DNA of 30,006 nt, taken from positions 1 through 30,006 of IMG/VR virus record IMGVR_UViG_3300032267_000660; one strand, written 5' to 3'. The translations under genes were made by a program, and so were the position numbers. This DNA comes from a virus. The notes beneath the pieces were generated by a model, which saw only the letters and a program-made list of their open reading frames with translations, did no database searches and was not told where the DNA came from. The number at the start of each line of letters is the position of its first letter. Position 1 is the stretch's first letter. Of the stretch, positions 1 to 6,526 are shown piece by piece.

Positions 1-309
1 ATCAACTCTATCTTTTAGCCATGCTTTTAATGCCCAATGGTAATATGTATAGTTTGGATCTCCTTCATAATGAAAGAAAGCATGACCAAGATCATATTGA
101 ATCTGCATTAAAACTTTATTTTTAATTCCTTTTGGTACTCTACTTTCCAACATCCAAGAATCCAAAAATACTTTACATTCCATTCCAAAGTCCCATTCAA
201 AATAAGCTAGATGATTATGACGATCTACATGATATAAATCAATATAAATTGGTTCTTTAAACTTAATTAGACCAAGTTCATGTATAGATTCTGGTAATTT
301 AATTTTCAT
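1..309 (-). CDS. Partial hypothetical protein, cut by the window edge
   Basis: An open frame on the minus strand starts at the ATG at 307-309 and runs without a stop off the left edge, giving 103 residues. It begins M-K-I-K-L-P-E-S-I-H and is rich in aromatic residues and histidine (for example Y-E-G-D-P-N-Y-T-Y-Y-H-W). The ATG lies inside the last codons of the upstream gene, an 11-base overlap typical of the packed phage genes here. I do not recognise a family, and no signal peptide or membrane segment is visible in the part present. Confidence 0.7.
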   Translation of the reverse strand, partial: MKIKLPESIHELGLIKFKEPIYIDLYHVDRHNHLAYFEWDFGMECKVFLDSWMLESRVPKGIKNKVLMQIQYDLGHAFFHYEGDPNYTYYHWALKAWLKDRVD

Positions 310-499
310 TTGATGATATATCGAAAGTTGCGTTTTTATATAATTTTAATTGATCAGATCTAAAATGCAATATATTTCCACCCTTTTCCATAACAACAGT
401 CCAAATATCATTTTCAAATGTTCCTCCATGTGAAACATATATAGCATAACCCCCTCCTAATGGCGTTATTACGGGTATCGGATTTTTAAATTCTAACAT
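299..499 (-). CDS. Small conserved phage-type hypothetical protein
   Basis: A 66-residue protein starts at the ATG at 497-499, which overlaps the end of the preceding gene by 14 bases in another frame. The core P-V-I-T-P-L-G-G-G-Y-A-I-Y-V followed by W-T-V-V and a short acidic tail resembles small beta-rich proteins I associate with large phage genomes, often next to the type of gene found just upstream here. The repeated short beta-strand pattern suggests a small barrel-like fold. No catalytic motif is visible and the function is unknown. Translational coupling to both neighbours is likely because both junctions overlap. Confidence 0.7.
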   Translation of the reverse strand: MLEFKNPIPVITPLGGGYAIYVSHGGTFENDIWTVVMEKGGNILHFRSDQLKLYKNATFDISSNEN

Positions 500-746
500 T
501 CTCTAAAAATATTGGTGTGTTTTCCCCAACCCATGCAAGTTCTACATTATATTGAAAATATTCTTCGGCTTCTTCCTCGGACATATCTTCTTGTAAAATA
601 TCAATACATCTAGATCTATCATATACAGCAATAGGTCTACCGAATTGTCTACCTATACCAACAAATGCATCATCAAATCCATCTGCTAATAATACGTTTT
701 CATCTTCTCCCAACATATCTTCGATTTTTTCTTTTAGTGTTTTCAT
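486..746 (-). CDS. Conserved phage hypothetical protein (LLADGFDDAFVG type)
   Basis: This 86-residue acidic protein contains L-L-A-D-G-F-D-D-A-F-V-G-I-G-R and later P-I-A-V-Y-D, E-E-A-E-E-Y-F and Y-N-V. I recognise this pattern from small proteins of many large phages, where no function is known. It is the first gene of a short overlapping set (this gene, the 66-residue gene and the partial gene at the edge). The leader upstream contains TATAGAAGTA, similar to the late-promoter-like motif found before other genes in this half. No membrane or signal sequence is present. Confidence 0.75.
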   Translation of the reverse strand: MKTLKEKIEDMLGEDENVLLADGFDDAFVGIGRQFGRPIAVYDRSRCIDILQEDMSEEEAEEYFQYNVELAWVGENTPIFLENVRI

Positions 747-803
747 TTTAAAATTACTTCTATAAATTTTAACACGGTTTAAAAATATTTCAATATGTTT
801 TAA

Positions 804-1325
804 TTATTTTTTGTCAAACGTAGAGTTAGTTGGTTTTATATTTTTAATTTCAAAATTTATTTGTTGATTTATGGAATTGGTTAATTTATTAACATCCTGT
901 GAATTTTCCAGATTAATTCTCGCACGTTTCGCATTAACAAATTGCCTACTCATGATGTTAATTACCAATGTTTTTTTCTCTGGATCTCCCTTAATCACAT
1001 CCTTATACCTTTCCAATACATTACCTATTATGAATAAAGTAGCACGATCTTTGGAATCTTTTATATTAAAATCATCATGTATAATCGATTTAAATGTACC
1101 AGAATATAGTTCAACATAATGTTGTGTTTTTGGGTGAGAAGCAACGAACTCTTTTATATCTTTTTTTTCGCGGTCACTATAATTAACTCCGACATTAAAT
1201 GCAGTAAATCCAATTAAAGCTGCCAATATTGCATTCTTTAAAAAACCTTCTTCTAATAAATTTTCATCATCTATATAAACTCTTCTATATGCGTCTTCCA
1301 ATAAAATTAAATCTTTGTCTTTCAT
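804..1325 (-). CDS. Putative packaged protein with LLE-type N-terminal leader
   Basis: A 173-residue protein begins M-K-D-K-D-L-I-L-L-E-D-A-Y, a variant of the leader shared by many genes in this window. Around residues 27-45 is a short hydrophobic, glycine- and alanine-rich stretch (A-I-L-A-A-L-I-G-F-T-A-F). The rest is mixed-charge and probably helical. I do not recognise the body. Known for T4: internal proteins carry an N-terminal capsid-targeting peptide cut by the prohead protease after an L/I-x-E site, and L-L-E here would fit. Assignment as a packaged protein is inference from the shared leader. Confidence 0.7.
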   Translation of the reverse strand: MKDKDLILLEDAYRRVYIDDENLLEEGFLKNAILAALIGFTAFNVGVNYSDREKKDIKEFVASHPKTQHYVELYSGTFKSIIHDDFNIKDSKDRATLFIIGNVLERYKDVIKGDPEKKTLVINIMSRQFVNAKRARINLENSQDVNKLTNSINQQINFEIKNIKPTNSTFDKK

Positions 1326-1328
1326 TTT

Positions 1329-1928
1329 TTATAATATTCCCTTTATTCTGAGATATGTTGCTATTATAATTATACATATTAATAATATAATTGTAATATT
1401 TCTCTGTAAAATAGCCAAATCCTTTTCAACTAATTTCTTTTGCATTATGTTTAAATCTTTCACCATTTTATCATTATATTCCATCTGACGAATTAATTCT
1501 TGATCTACTTCCTTTTTTGCTTCAATTATATTAGCATTATCTTTTTCTATTTGTTCGTAAGTTTCTTTATCTTTTAATAATTGCTGATATTCTTCCGAGC
1601 TTACAACAATAACAGTATCGTTTTTATATTTTTCTGGTATTATTAAAACCCTTTGTTTGTTTATGATAGTGGGTTTAGCCTTACTTTGACTTGAAATGTT
1701 ATCGATATTCTTTTTATAAACTGGTTTAATATCTATTCTTTGTTTAGGGGGTTTTACTATTCTGGTTGATTCATTGGAATACGTATCTGCTAAGTCTAAT
1801 CTTGCGTTGTCTAAAGAATCTTTGGTAGCATAAACGGAACGAGATAATGCTTCGGATTGTTTTTCGGTATAAACCGTACAGCTGTTTAAGAGTAATAAAA
1901 TAGAACAAAATAAAAATAACTTTTTCAT
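1329..1928 (-). CDS. Predicted unimolecular spanin-like lipoprotein
   Basis: This 199-residue protein starts with a lipoprotein signal: two lysines, a leucine-rich core, then L-N-S-C with the acylated cysteine at residue 17. A long polar region rich in lysine, glutamate and glutamine (about 90-175) looks coiled-coil. It ends in a strong transmembrane segment (I-I-L-L-I-C-I-I-I-I-A near 178-194) and a short basic tail. Outer-membrane lipid anchor, periplasmic coiled coil and C-terminal inner-membrane helix together are the architecture of u-spanins such as phage T1 gp11, which fuse the two membranes in the last step of lysis. It is longer than T1 gp11, and no holin or endolysin lies nearby, so the role is inferred from topology alone. 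A G-T-A-A-G-T-A-T-T motif precedes the start. Confidence 0.7.
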   Translation of the reverse strand: MKKLFLFCSILLLLNSCTVYTEKQSEALSRSVYATKDSLDNARLDLADTYSNESTRIVKPPKQRIDIKPVYKKNIDNISSQSKAKPTIINKQRVLIIPEKYKNDTVIVVSSEEYQQLLKDKETYEQIEKDNANIIEAKKEVDQELIRQMEYNDKMVKDLNIMQKKLVEKDLAILQRNITIILLICIIIIATYLRIKGIL

Positions 1929-1931
1929 ATG

Positions 1932-1940
1932 AATACTTAC
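1932..1940 (-). promoter_or_regulatory. Late-promoter-like motif GTAAGTATT before the spanin-like gene
   Basis: GTAAGTATT lies 3 bases upstream of the ATG of the lipoprotein gene. It matches a family of [A/G/C]TAA[A/G]TATA sites just upstream of many region A genes, related to the T4 late -10 box TATAAATA. Function is inferred from recurrence only. Confidence 0.35.
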
Positions 1941-1952
1941 TATAAATAAAAT

Positions 1953-2402
1953 CTATTGATTCCATTTCCCATATCCATAATGATGTGTATAATGACAATT
2001 TGGACACAAAAGAATCAAGTTGTTTAAATTATCTCCACCCCCGTTACATTTTTCCAGTTTGTGGTGAACGTGTAATATATTATAGTTATCATTACCACAT
2101 TCATAGCATAAGCCATTATTATTGAGTGCTATTTTTTCCTTTAATTTTTTTCCTCTTATATACTTATTATTTGAATTTTTACCATCATATATATTTCCTA
2201 TTCTAGTTTTATTGGAGCAACCCCTAGAACAAGTTTTTTTCGAACCAGTAAATTCGATTGAACATATTGGACATATTTTAATTTTTCTTTGATCTATACC
2301 AGAACATTTAACACTACAATAAACCTTATTAATGTTTAATTGAGATGGTCTTCTATATATTAATTTTTGACATATACAGCATTTGCAATTTGGTTTTCTC
2401 AT
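1953..2402 (-). CDS. HNH homing-type endonuclease
   Basis: The protein is 149 residues from the ATG at 2400-2402; this start gives M-R-K-P-N-C-K-C-C directly before the first zinc ligands, whereas an extension would run into the terminator hairpin. The N-terminal half has several C-x2-C and C-x3-C pairs (zinc fingers). The C-terminal half holds a classic HNH core: C-Y-E-C-G, then H-V-H-H, a G-G-G-D-N-L-N-N-L loop, and C-P-N-C-H. Such enzymes nick or cut DNA and spread as free-standing homing genes in T-even-like phages. It sits just past the tRNA cluster, a common landing place. Confidence 0.85.
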   Translation of the reverse strand: MRKPNCKCCICQKLIYRRPSQLNINKVYCSVKCSGIDQRKIKICPICSIEFTGSKKTCSRGCSNKTRIGNIYDGKNSNNKYIRGKKLKEKIALNNNGLCYECGNDNYNILHVHHKLEKCNGGGDNLNNLILLCPNCHYTHHYGYGKWNQ

Positions 2403-2416
2403 AAATATAAAATAAT

Positions 2417-2449
2417 AAACCCCTTCGAGTTGGTAGCCCAAAGGGGTTT
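2417..2449 (-). terminator. Hairpin terminator after the tRNA cluster
   Basis: A 9-bp perfect stem (AAACCCCTT with AAGGGGTTT) encloses a 15-nt loop and, read on the minus strand, is followed by ATTATTTTATATTT. It lies just after tRNA-Glu and before the HNH start, so it probably ends the tmRNA-tRNA transcript. The flanking A-rich side could also make it work in the other direction. Confidence 0.7.
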
Positions 2450-2469
2450 GGTTCGACTCCGCAAAATTT

Positions 2470-2544
2470 TGGCATCTCTAAACGGATTTGAACCGATACT
2501 AATACCGTGAAAGGGTACTGTGCTAACCGTTACACTATAGAGAC
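2470..2544 (-). tRNA. tRNA-Glu (anticodon UUC)
   Basis: A full cloverleaf can be drawn by eye. The acceptor arms GTCTCTA and TAGAGAT pair with a G-U at the first position, the discriminator is G and CCA is encoded. The anticodon loop is CTTTCAC between GTACC and GGTAT, giving TTC. The T arm contains GGTTCAAATCC. It is the last of three clustered tRNAs. Confidence 0.93.
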
Positions 2545-2553
2545 TTATGAAAC

Positions 2554-2626
2554 AGCCTCGTATCCGGATCGAACGGATGACATCGATATTACAAATATCG
2601 CGCTCTACCAACTGAGCTAACGAGGC
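2554..2626 (-). tRNA. tRNA-Thr (anticodon UGU)
   Basis: The 73-nt cloverleaf has acceptor arms GCCTCGT and ACGAGGC, D arm GCTC...GAGC, anticodon stem CGATA/TATCG with loop TTTGTAA (anticodon TGT) and T arm ATCCG-TTCGATC-CGGAT. CCA is not encoded, so the host or phage enzyme must add it. UGU reads ACA, which would suit the A/T-rich codon use of region A. Confidence 0.93.
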
Positions 2627-2632
2627 ATAAAA

Positions 2633-2720
2633 TGGTGGGTGTGGTAGAACTCGAATCTACTATTCCGTTACAGAGACGGTTTTACAGACCGTTGCGACAC
2701 TCCAGCTTCGCCGCACACCC
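2633..2720 (-). tRNA. tRNA-Tyr (anticodon GUA)
   Basis: This 88-nt class II tRNA has acceptor arms GGGTGTG and CACACCC, discriminator A and encoded CCA. The anticodon loop CTGTAAA between ACGGT and ACCGT gives GTA. A long variable arm follows, as expected for bacterial tRNA-Tyr, then a T arm with TTCGAGT. It is the first of the three tRNAs after the GIY-YIG gene. Confidence 0.93.
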
Positions 2721-2761
2721 GAATATTATATAATTTATCACAATTTTAAAAAATTACAATA

Positions 2762-3562
2762 TTATTTTTCCTTTTCTTTAAATAAGAAATTACTATTTTT
2801 CATATTTATTCTTCCTTTTTTTAAATTTAATGTTTCATCACTATCTTTTTTTAAGAAAGAATTTTTATTTCCATCGTTATACCAAGAAAACCCATAACAA
2901 CCATTTTTTTTATTTTTTCTATTATCTTTCCATTCAAAAATTGTAATCCATCCTTTTGGTGGTACTAAATATGGTTTTCTTTTTGAAAGGTCTTCAGCAT
3001 TTTTTTCAACATACCATTTTTTACCATATTGTGGATTTTTATCACCGTTTATAGAATCACGTTTTTCATATCTTTTTTTATATATTATTTTTTTTTCTTC
3101 TTCGCTTTTATTTTTCAAAGATTCTATTCCTTTTTTAGATCCTTCTTTAATCTTTCTATACGATTCTTCCGTAAAGAATGAAGTTTTATCTCCACCGACT
3201 TTTATTTCTCCGTTTTTTAACTTTTCTTTATACGCCATAATATTAATTCTTTCTTCTTTTGGTTTTTTATTTATATGATCGAAACCACCATCGCCACCAT
3301 ATCTTATATTATAAGTATCATCTCTACTAACAAATTCTTCATTTACAATTTGTTTTTCTAAATCATCTAATTCTTTTTTGTTTTTTACAATATGTAAAAT
3401 TTCCTTTTTAAAATTATTTAAACCGTATTTTTTTATGGCTGCTTTAATCAATACACCAGATCCCATATAATTATCATTGATTGGATCAATATGCTCTCTT
3501 TTGCCTATATAAAGTTTACCGTTTAAGATATTTGTTATTTTGTATATATAATATTTTTTCAT
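2762..3562 (-). CDS. GIY-YIG homing endonuclease
   Basis: A 266-residue protein opens with Y-Y-I-Y-K-I-T-N and L-Y-I-G-K (residues about 3-21), the paired strands of the GIY-YIG nuclease fold. A basic K-R-E and a conserved acidic position in N-E-E-F-V-S-R-D-D-T-Y-N complete the domain by about residue 95. The lysine-rich second half contains N-P-Q-Y-G-K, the core of the NUMOD3 DNA-binding motif of seg-type endonucleases. The gene is inserted between the tmRNA and the tRNA genes, so it is probably a mobile free-standing homing gene. The ATG follows an ATAAGTATATA motif by a few bases. Confidence 0.88.
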   Translation of the reverse strand: MKKYYIYKITNILNGKLYIGKREHIDPINDNYMGSGVLIKAAIKKYGLNNFKKEILHIVKNKKELDDLEKQIVNEEFVSRDDTYNIRYGGDGGFDHINKKPKEERINIMAYKEKLKNGEIKVGGDKTSFFTEESYRKIKEGSKKGIESLKNKSEEEKKIIYKKRYEKRDSINGDKNPQYGKKWYVEKNAEDLSKRKPYLVPPKGWITIFEWKDNRKNKKNGCYGFSWYNDGNKNSFLKKDSDETLNLKKGRINMKNSNFLFKEKEK

Positions 3563-3566
3563 ATTA

Positions 3567-3577
3567 TATATACTTAT
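3567..3577 (-). promoter_or_regulatory. Late-promoter-like motif ATAAGTATATA before the GIY-YIG gene
   Basis: ATAAGTATATA lies 4 bases upstream of the start codon, between the 3' end of the tmRNA and the endonuclease gene. It belongs to the same motif family as the sites at 8789-8799 and 18555-18563. It could let the endonuclease be expressed separately from the RNA transcript. Confidence 0.35.
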
Positions 3578-3600
3578 CTTACAGTGTATTAAAAATCAAC

Positions 3601-4017
3601 AGGAGGTGAGGGGAATTGAACCCCTGTCTTTATAATATCCTCTAAAAGATACTACATGCTTTAATGTATTTGATTTATAAGGTATCTGGTACATCGACCA
3701 ACCTATATACTTCAAAGATGTATACAATCTTTCCGCAATGTATTTTACATGATTTTTAGCAGTTCGTCAAAACCTCTGCGATTCAAAACGGATTTAGAGG
3801 ATTACCGTTAGGCTTTTAAGCGGCGAGAGCGTACGACTCTTCTTCAACGCCACCGAGGAACTCGTCAGCATTGTTGAAGATGTATTCAGCTTCAGCTAAA
3901 AGACCAGAAGTATTGTCTTCTGCATTTAGTTTTTTGATAGATTATTAAAGAGGCCAACTATCATCCTCTACATGCACTCTTAGATCTCAATTATAAATCG
4001 AGAACCTGTACACCCCC
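3601..4017 (-). ncRNA. ssrA: Transfer-messenger RNA (tmRNA)
   Basis: The two ends form a tRNA-like domain: 5' GGGGGTG pairs with 3' CACCTCC (one G-U), preceded by a T arm AGGGG-TTCAATT-CCCCT. CCA is not encoded. Internal landmarks line up with bacterial tmRNA: GTGCATG near the 5' end, TTGGCCTC shortly before the resume codon, and AGCATGTAGTA near the 3' end. The tag frame opens at GCA and ends in codons for Y-A-L-A-A followed by TAA, the usual SmpB/ClpXP-type degradation tag. tmRNA rescues stalled ribosomes. The gene lies downstream of a large non-coding stretch and a strong promoter and upstream of a GIY-YIG gene. Its 417-nt length exceeds the usual 350-400 because the tag frame is unusually long. 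Confidence 0.92.
3816..3923 (-). other. tmRNA tag reading frame, 35 residues
   Basis: Reading from the GCA resume codon gives A-E-D-N-T-S-G, a middle acidic and hydrophobic portion including E-A-E-Y-I-F and D-E-F-L-G-G, and a final E-E-S-Y-A-L-A-A before TAA. The resume codon is placed by analogy with the GCA after the conserved TTGGCCTC helix. The common tag is about 10 residues, so about 25 residues appear to have been added between the start and the degradation signal. Confidence 0.82.
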
Positions 4018-4719
4018 ATAAATTTTCAAAGATCAATTCCAGAAAGCTCTTCATTGGCTACCGTGTTTTTCTCACGTTGGACGAAGATTACTTGTTACCC
4101 TCTGCCTAATCGAGTCTGGTGACAGTCTGCAACGGTGAGCTTTTTAAGAACAGCACAGCACACTATTCCCGTCCGACTTATCAAAATTAACTGGTGTGCC
4201 TTTTAAAGCTAAAGGGGTTATAGATTTTACTCTATCCTGTGAAACGCAATTCACGGTCATCTCCGTACCTATAAATAGGATGTATGGCTTATTTGAATTG
4301 TGTCCATACTAATTACCAGTTCTCCACGTCCAATCTCCCACTCCTTAGATGATGGTTTTCTAAACCAACATTCCAGTTTAAAAAAACTACCAAGACCTCT
4401 TATTCTAATCATTAGTCCTCCAAGTATCTTATGGACGCATACTTAATAATCGAAGAAGTTCCCTATGGGTTAAATGTTGATTTCGAACTCATTGCATTGT
4501 TACCCATCGCGGTAGAGCTTTGCGAGCATCTGCGCTTGGTAAAAGAAACACCCGCCAAAGTGTGCATCAATTTACTAGTTGCCGTGTACTTTAGAAACTA
4601 CTCATGTCAAATGAGAGGCATGGCGGGTCTACTAAAATAAAATGTCAAAAATCAATTTCCGATTTTGGTTTCGACCGAGTATTCCCAGTCCCGTTGGCTC
4701 ATCGGGAACCAACTATCTA
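4018..4719 (-). ncRNA. Candidate large structured non-coding RNA upstream of the tmRNA
   Basis: About 700 nt hold no convincing gene on either strand; the one longer plus-strand frame (4431-4640) has no leader or recognisable motif. A TTGACA/TATAGT promoter fires into it. It contains several plausible helices: tggcgggt (4621-4628) with acccgcca (4550-4557) closing a hairpin ctcat-gtcaa-atgag (4601-4615), gtgtgc (4194-4199) with gcacac (4158-4163), gtgaa/ttcac (4239-4254) and cctat/atagg near 4268-4279. It is less AT-rich than the surrounding coding DNA. Known phage lncRNAs of this size, such as GOLLD and ROOL, often lie next to tRNA genes, so one of these classes is possible. I cannot assign a class by eye, and the 3' boundary with the tmRNA is uncertain. 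Confidence 0.6.
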
Positions 4720-4725
4720 ATAAAT

Positions 4726-4753
4726 ACTATATATCAATTTTTGAAAATGTCAA
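4726..4753 (-). promoter_or_regulatory. Sigma70-type promoter for the ncRNA-tmRNA transcript
   Basis: On the minus strand TTGACA (4748-4753), 16 bases, then TATAGT (4726-4731). Transcription would start near 4719, just inside the non-coding block, and could run on through the tmRNA and tRNAs to the hairpin at 2417-2449. It is the best host-type promoter in region A apart from the one before the RNA ligase. Confidence 0.75.
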
Positions 4754-4759
4754 TATAAA

Positions 4760-5134
4760 TTATCCCTCGTAATCTCTACTGAAAGGATTATCCCAATTTG
4801 GATTTGTAGGATTTCTCATTTCCTCTTCTTCTCTTTGTTCATCTCTTTTTTCTATAGCAAGACTTACAACGGTGTTGTACACCTCTGGACTGTTTTCTTT
4901 TGTTATTTCTACGATATGATCTTCTGGATCGTCTCCAACGTTTACTATAACTTTTGGTGGATTGTATTCTAGGTCTACCCAGTATCCATCTCCATCATAT
5001 TCTACTTCTATTGACTCTTCTTCTGACCCTAATGTATTGGGATCTATTACATTTGGAAATTGTTCTTTTCTTAATTTTTCATTTAAGATTTTTAAGTATG
5101 CTTGTTCTAATAATAGTTGATCTTTGTTTTTCAT
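4760..5134 (-). CDS. Putative packaged protein with KDQ-LLE leader
   Basis: The 124-residue protein begins M-K-N-K-D-Q-L-L-L-E-Q-A-Y, a close match to the shared leader. The body is strongly acidic (E-E-E-S-I-E-V-E-Y-D-G-D-G-Y-W-V-D-L-E-Y) with a beta-rich middle and a Q-R-E-E-E-E-M run near the end. No known domain is recognised. If the leader is removed after L-L-E as in T4 internal proteins, the mature part would be about 115 residues. An ATAAGTAG motif lies 6 bases before the ATG. Confidence 0.75.
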   Translation of the reverse strand: MKNKDQLLLEQAYLKILNEKLRKEQFPNVIDPNTLGSEEESIEVEYDGDGYWVDLEYNPPKVIVNVGDDPEDHIVEITKENSPEVYNTVVSLAIEKRDEQREEEEMRNPTNPNWDNPFSRDYEG

Positions 5135-5140
5135 ATTAAT

Positions 5141-5148
5141 CTACTTAT
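5141..5148 (-). promoter_or_regulatory. Late-promoter-like motif ATAAGTAG
   Basis: ATAAGTAG lies 6 bases upstream of the ATG at 5134, in the short gap between two genes. It is one member of the recurrent [A/G/C]TAA[A/G]TA family before region A genes. Confidence 0.35.
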
Positions 5149-5149
5149 C

Positions 5150-5338
5150 TTAATTTATTAACAACGATTCAAAATCTTTTTCTAAATCATCTAATTCTTT
5201 ATTAAATTCGCCTAATTCAATTAAAAGTTTTTCACATTTTTTAGGATTTATATTATAAAGATCTAATATATTATCAGTCATATCCTTTAGATCATTTTGA
5301 ATATCTCCAACCTCCGCTAATTCAGAGTAAAGATTCAT
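5150..5338 (-). CDS. Small helical hypothetical protein
   Basis: A 62-residue acidic protein with regular spacing of leucine and isoleucine, likely two helices or a coiled coil (L-L-I-E-L-G-E-F-N-K-E-L-D-D-L-E-K-D-F). Its ATG overlaps the stop of the upstream gene as ATGA, so translation is probably coupled. Family and function are unknown. Confidence 0.65.
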   Translation of the reverse strand: MNLYSELAEVGDIQNDLKDMTDNILDLYNINPKKCEKLLIELGEFNKELDDLEKDFESLLIN

Positions 5339-5514
5339 CGAATAACTTTCATTCCTCCAGATTCGAGATTTGTAACTCTATACATATTTTTTGTATTGGG
5401 ATAGTATTTGCTGTACTTTGCATGATATGTTTTAATCTCTTCTCTAGTTTTAAATGGAGAAAGCATTACTTCATACCAATTACCTTCGTTTTCTTTTCTT
5501 TCGAGCTTGTACAT
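5335..5514 (-). CDS. Small hypothetical protein downstream of the RNA ligase
   Basis: I start this protein at the ATG at 5512-5514, giving 59 residues beginning M-Y-K-L-E-R-K-E-N-E-G-N-W. An upstream TTG would extend it into the end of the ligase gene and has no support. It is basic, with W-Y-E-V and K-T-R-E-E-I-K-T-Y. The ligase stop is one base upstream and the next gene overlaps its stop by four bases, so it is the middle of a coupled three-gene run. The function is unknown. Confidence 0.65.
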   Translation of the reverse strand: MYKLERKENEGNWYEVMLSPFKTREEIKTYHAKYSKYYPNTKNMYRVTNLESGGMKVIR

Positions 5515-5515
5515 A

Positions 5516-6526
5516 TTAGTCTTTATAGTTTCGGTTGATGAGTTTGAATCCAAGTGGACGGCGAGAAGTATAACTTCTTGGGTATGAAGAAGGTCTTATT
5601 ACTATTCCTTCTCCTTCCAACCCACTAGGATATTTTTGTTTGTCTGCTAATTCTTGAAGTTTCTGTAGAGGTTTTGTCCACAACTTAATCGTGGACTCTA
5701 CTTCTAAGTTAGATACTAGGGGAACAACGTTACAATGTAAAGAATTTTTACAAAAATCTTTCATCTCTTCATATGTCATGTATTTTTTATTTTCACTGAT
5801 TTGAAATACAAATATCTTAACATCTTCCAATTTAAGCTGGTTACGCTGGATTCCATTACCACAAAGCTCCCCTTGGATTGTACCAGTCCAGTTTTGAGGA
5901 ATAGTAAGTTTTCTTGCCGCTTTCCAAAATGTGTTGTTTTCTGTTTCTTTCTTAGAAAGATTTCTCGTACAAACTTGAACGAGTTCTCCATTTTCAACAA
6001 TCAATGTTATTGAGCTACCATCCAGTTTTTGGGTAATAGTAATATGGTTATCGTGATTAAGAACTCTATCGACCAACTCTGGATCATTCAGTCCATTGTC
6101 TTCATCGGTTTTTGATATAATACTTGTTGGAAAATCTCCCAATGTTTCTCCAGAAAGATTTGCAGGTATTTCTTTGATATATTTTTGGATTCCTAAATCC
6201 TCAGTGAGATCCTTTCCAACTTCAAGGTCATTTAAAAATAGTGGAAATTCTCCTAGGGGAATAACCAGACCAGAACTATACTCACCACGAAGCTTTATAT
6301 TTTTTAATCTAATAGGTTTGTCGGTATTTTTTTGATCTACCAAAAATTCTGACCATTCACAACGAGGTACAATTGTATCAATAGTAATAAAAACAACCTT
6401 GTCTCCTTCTTTATGAATACCTTTTTTAACAATCGTTTGCCACCCAAGCACCTCAGCAATTTCTAAAGAATCAGCATTTGGGTGTACTTTGATATTTTTT
6501 ATGACTTCAATTGATGCGAGTTTCAT
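5516..6526 (-). CDS. RNA ligase, Rnl5/DraRnl-like
   Basis: This 336-residue protein has the covalent nucleotidyltransferase motifs in order. Motif I is T-Q-K-L-D-G-S-S with the predicted AMP-accepting Lys167. Then come C-T-R-N (about 186-189), Q-G-E-L-C-G-N-G-I-Q (about 218-227), I-F-V-F-Q-I, E-G-E-G-I-V-I-R-P and G-F-K-L-I-N near the C-terminus. The first 130 residues (A-S-I-E-V-I-K-N-I-K-V-H-P-N-A-D-S-L-E) look like the OB-fold domain that distinguishes the Rnl5 (Deinococcus DraRnl) family. That family seals nicks with an RNA 3'-OH end; tRNA or mRNA repair after host nuclease attack would suit a phage with its own tRNAs. It has its own TTGACA promoter overlapped by an inverted repeat. Confidence 0.88.
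   Translation of the reverse strand: MKLASIEVIKNIKVHPNADSLEIAEVLGWQTIVKKGIHKEGDKVVFITIDTIVPRCEWSEFLVDQKNTDKPIRLKNIKLRGEYSSGLVIPLGEFPLFLNDLEVGKDLTEDLGIQKYIKEIPANLSGETLGDFPTSIISKTDEDNGLNDPELVDRVLNHDNHITITQKLDGSSITLIVENGELVQVCTRNLSKKETENNTFWKAARKLTIPQNWTGTIQGELCGNGIQRNQLKLEDVKIFVFQISENKKYMTYEEMKDFCKNSLHCNVVPLVSNLEVESTIKLWTKPLQKLQELADKQKYPSGLEGEGIVIRPSSYPRSYTSRRPLGFKLINRNYKD

Noticed and set aside
4431-4640. A 69-codon plus-strand frame in the region upstream of the tmRNA
   Set aside because: It runs against the promoter, has no ribosome site and lies over the pairing segments of the proposed RNA; codon composition is not like region A genes.
3601-4740. Group I intron or RNase P RNA in the RNA block
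   Set aside because: The tmRNA is continuous from 3601 to 4017 with pairing ends, so no intron is needed, and I could not find the conserved RNase P or group I core sequences upstream of it.
5515-5553. A TTG start extending the small gene after the RNA ligase
   Set aside because: It would add 13 residues inside the ligase coding sequence; the ATG at 5512-5514 directly after the ligase stop fits the coupling pattern of the region.
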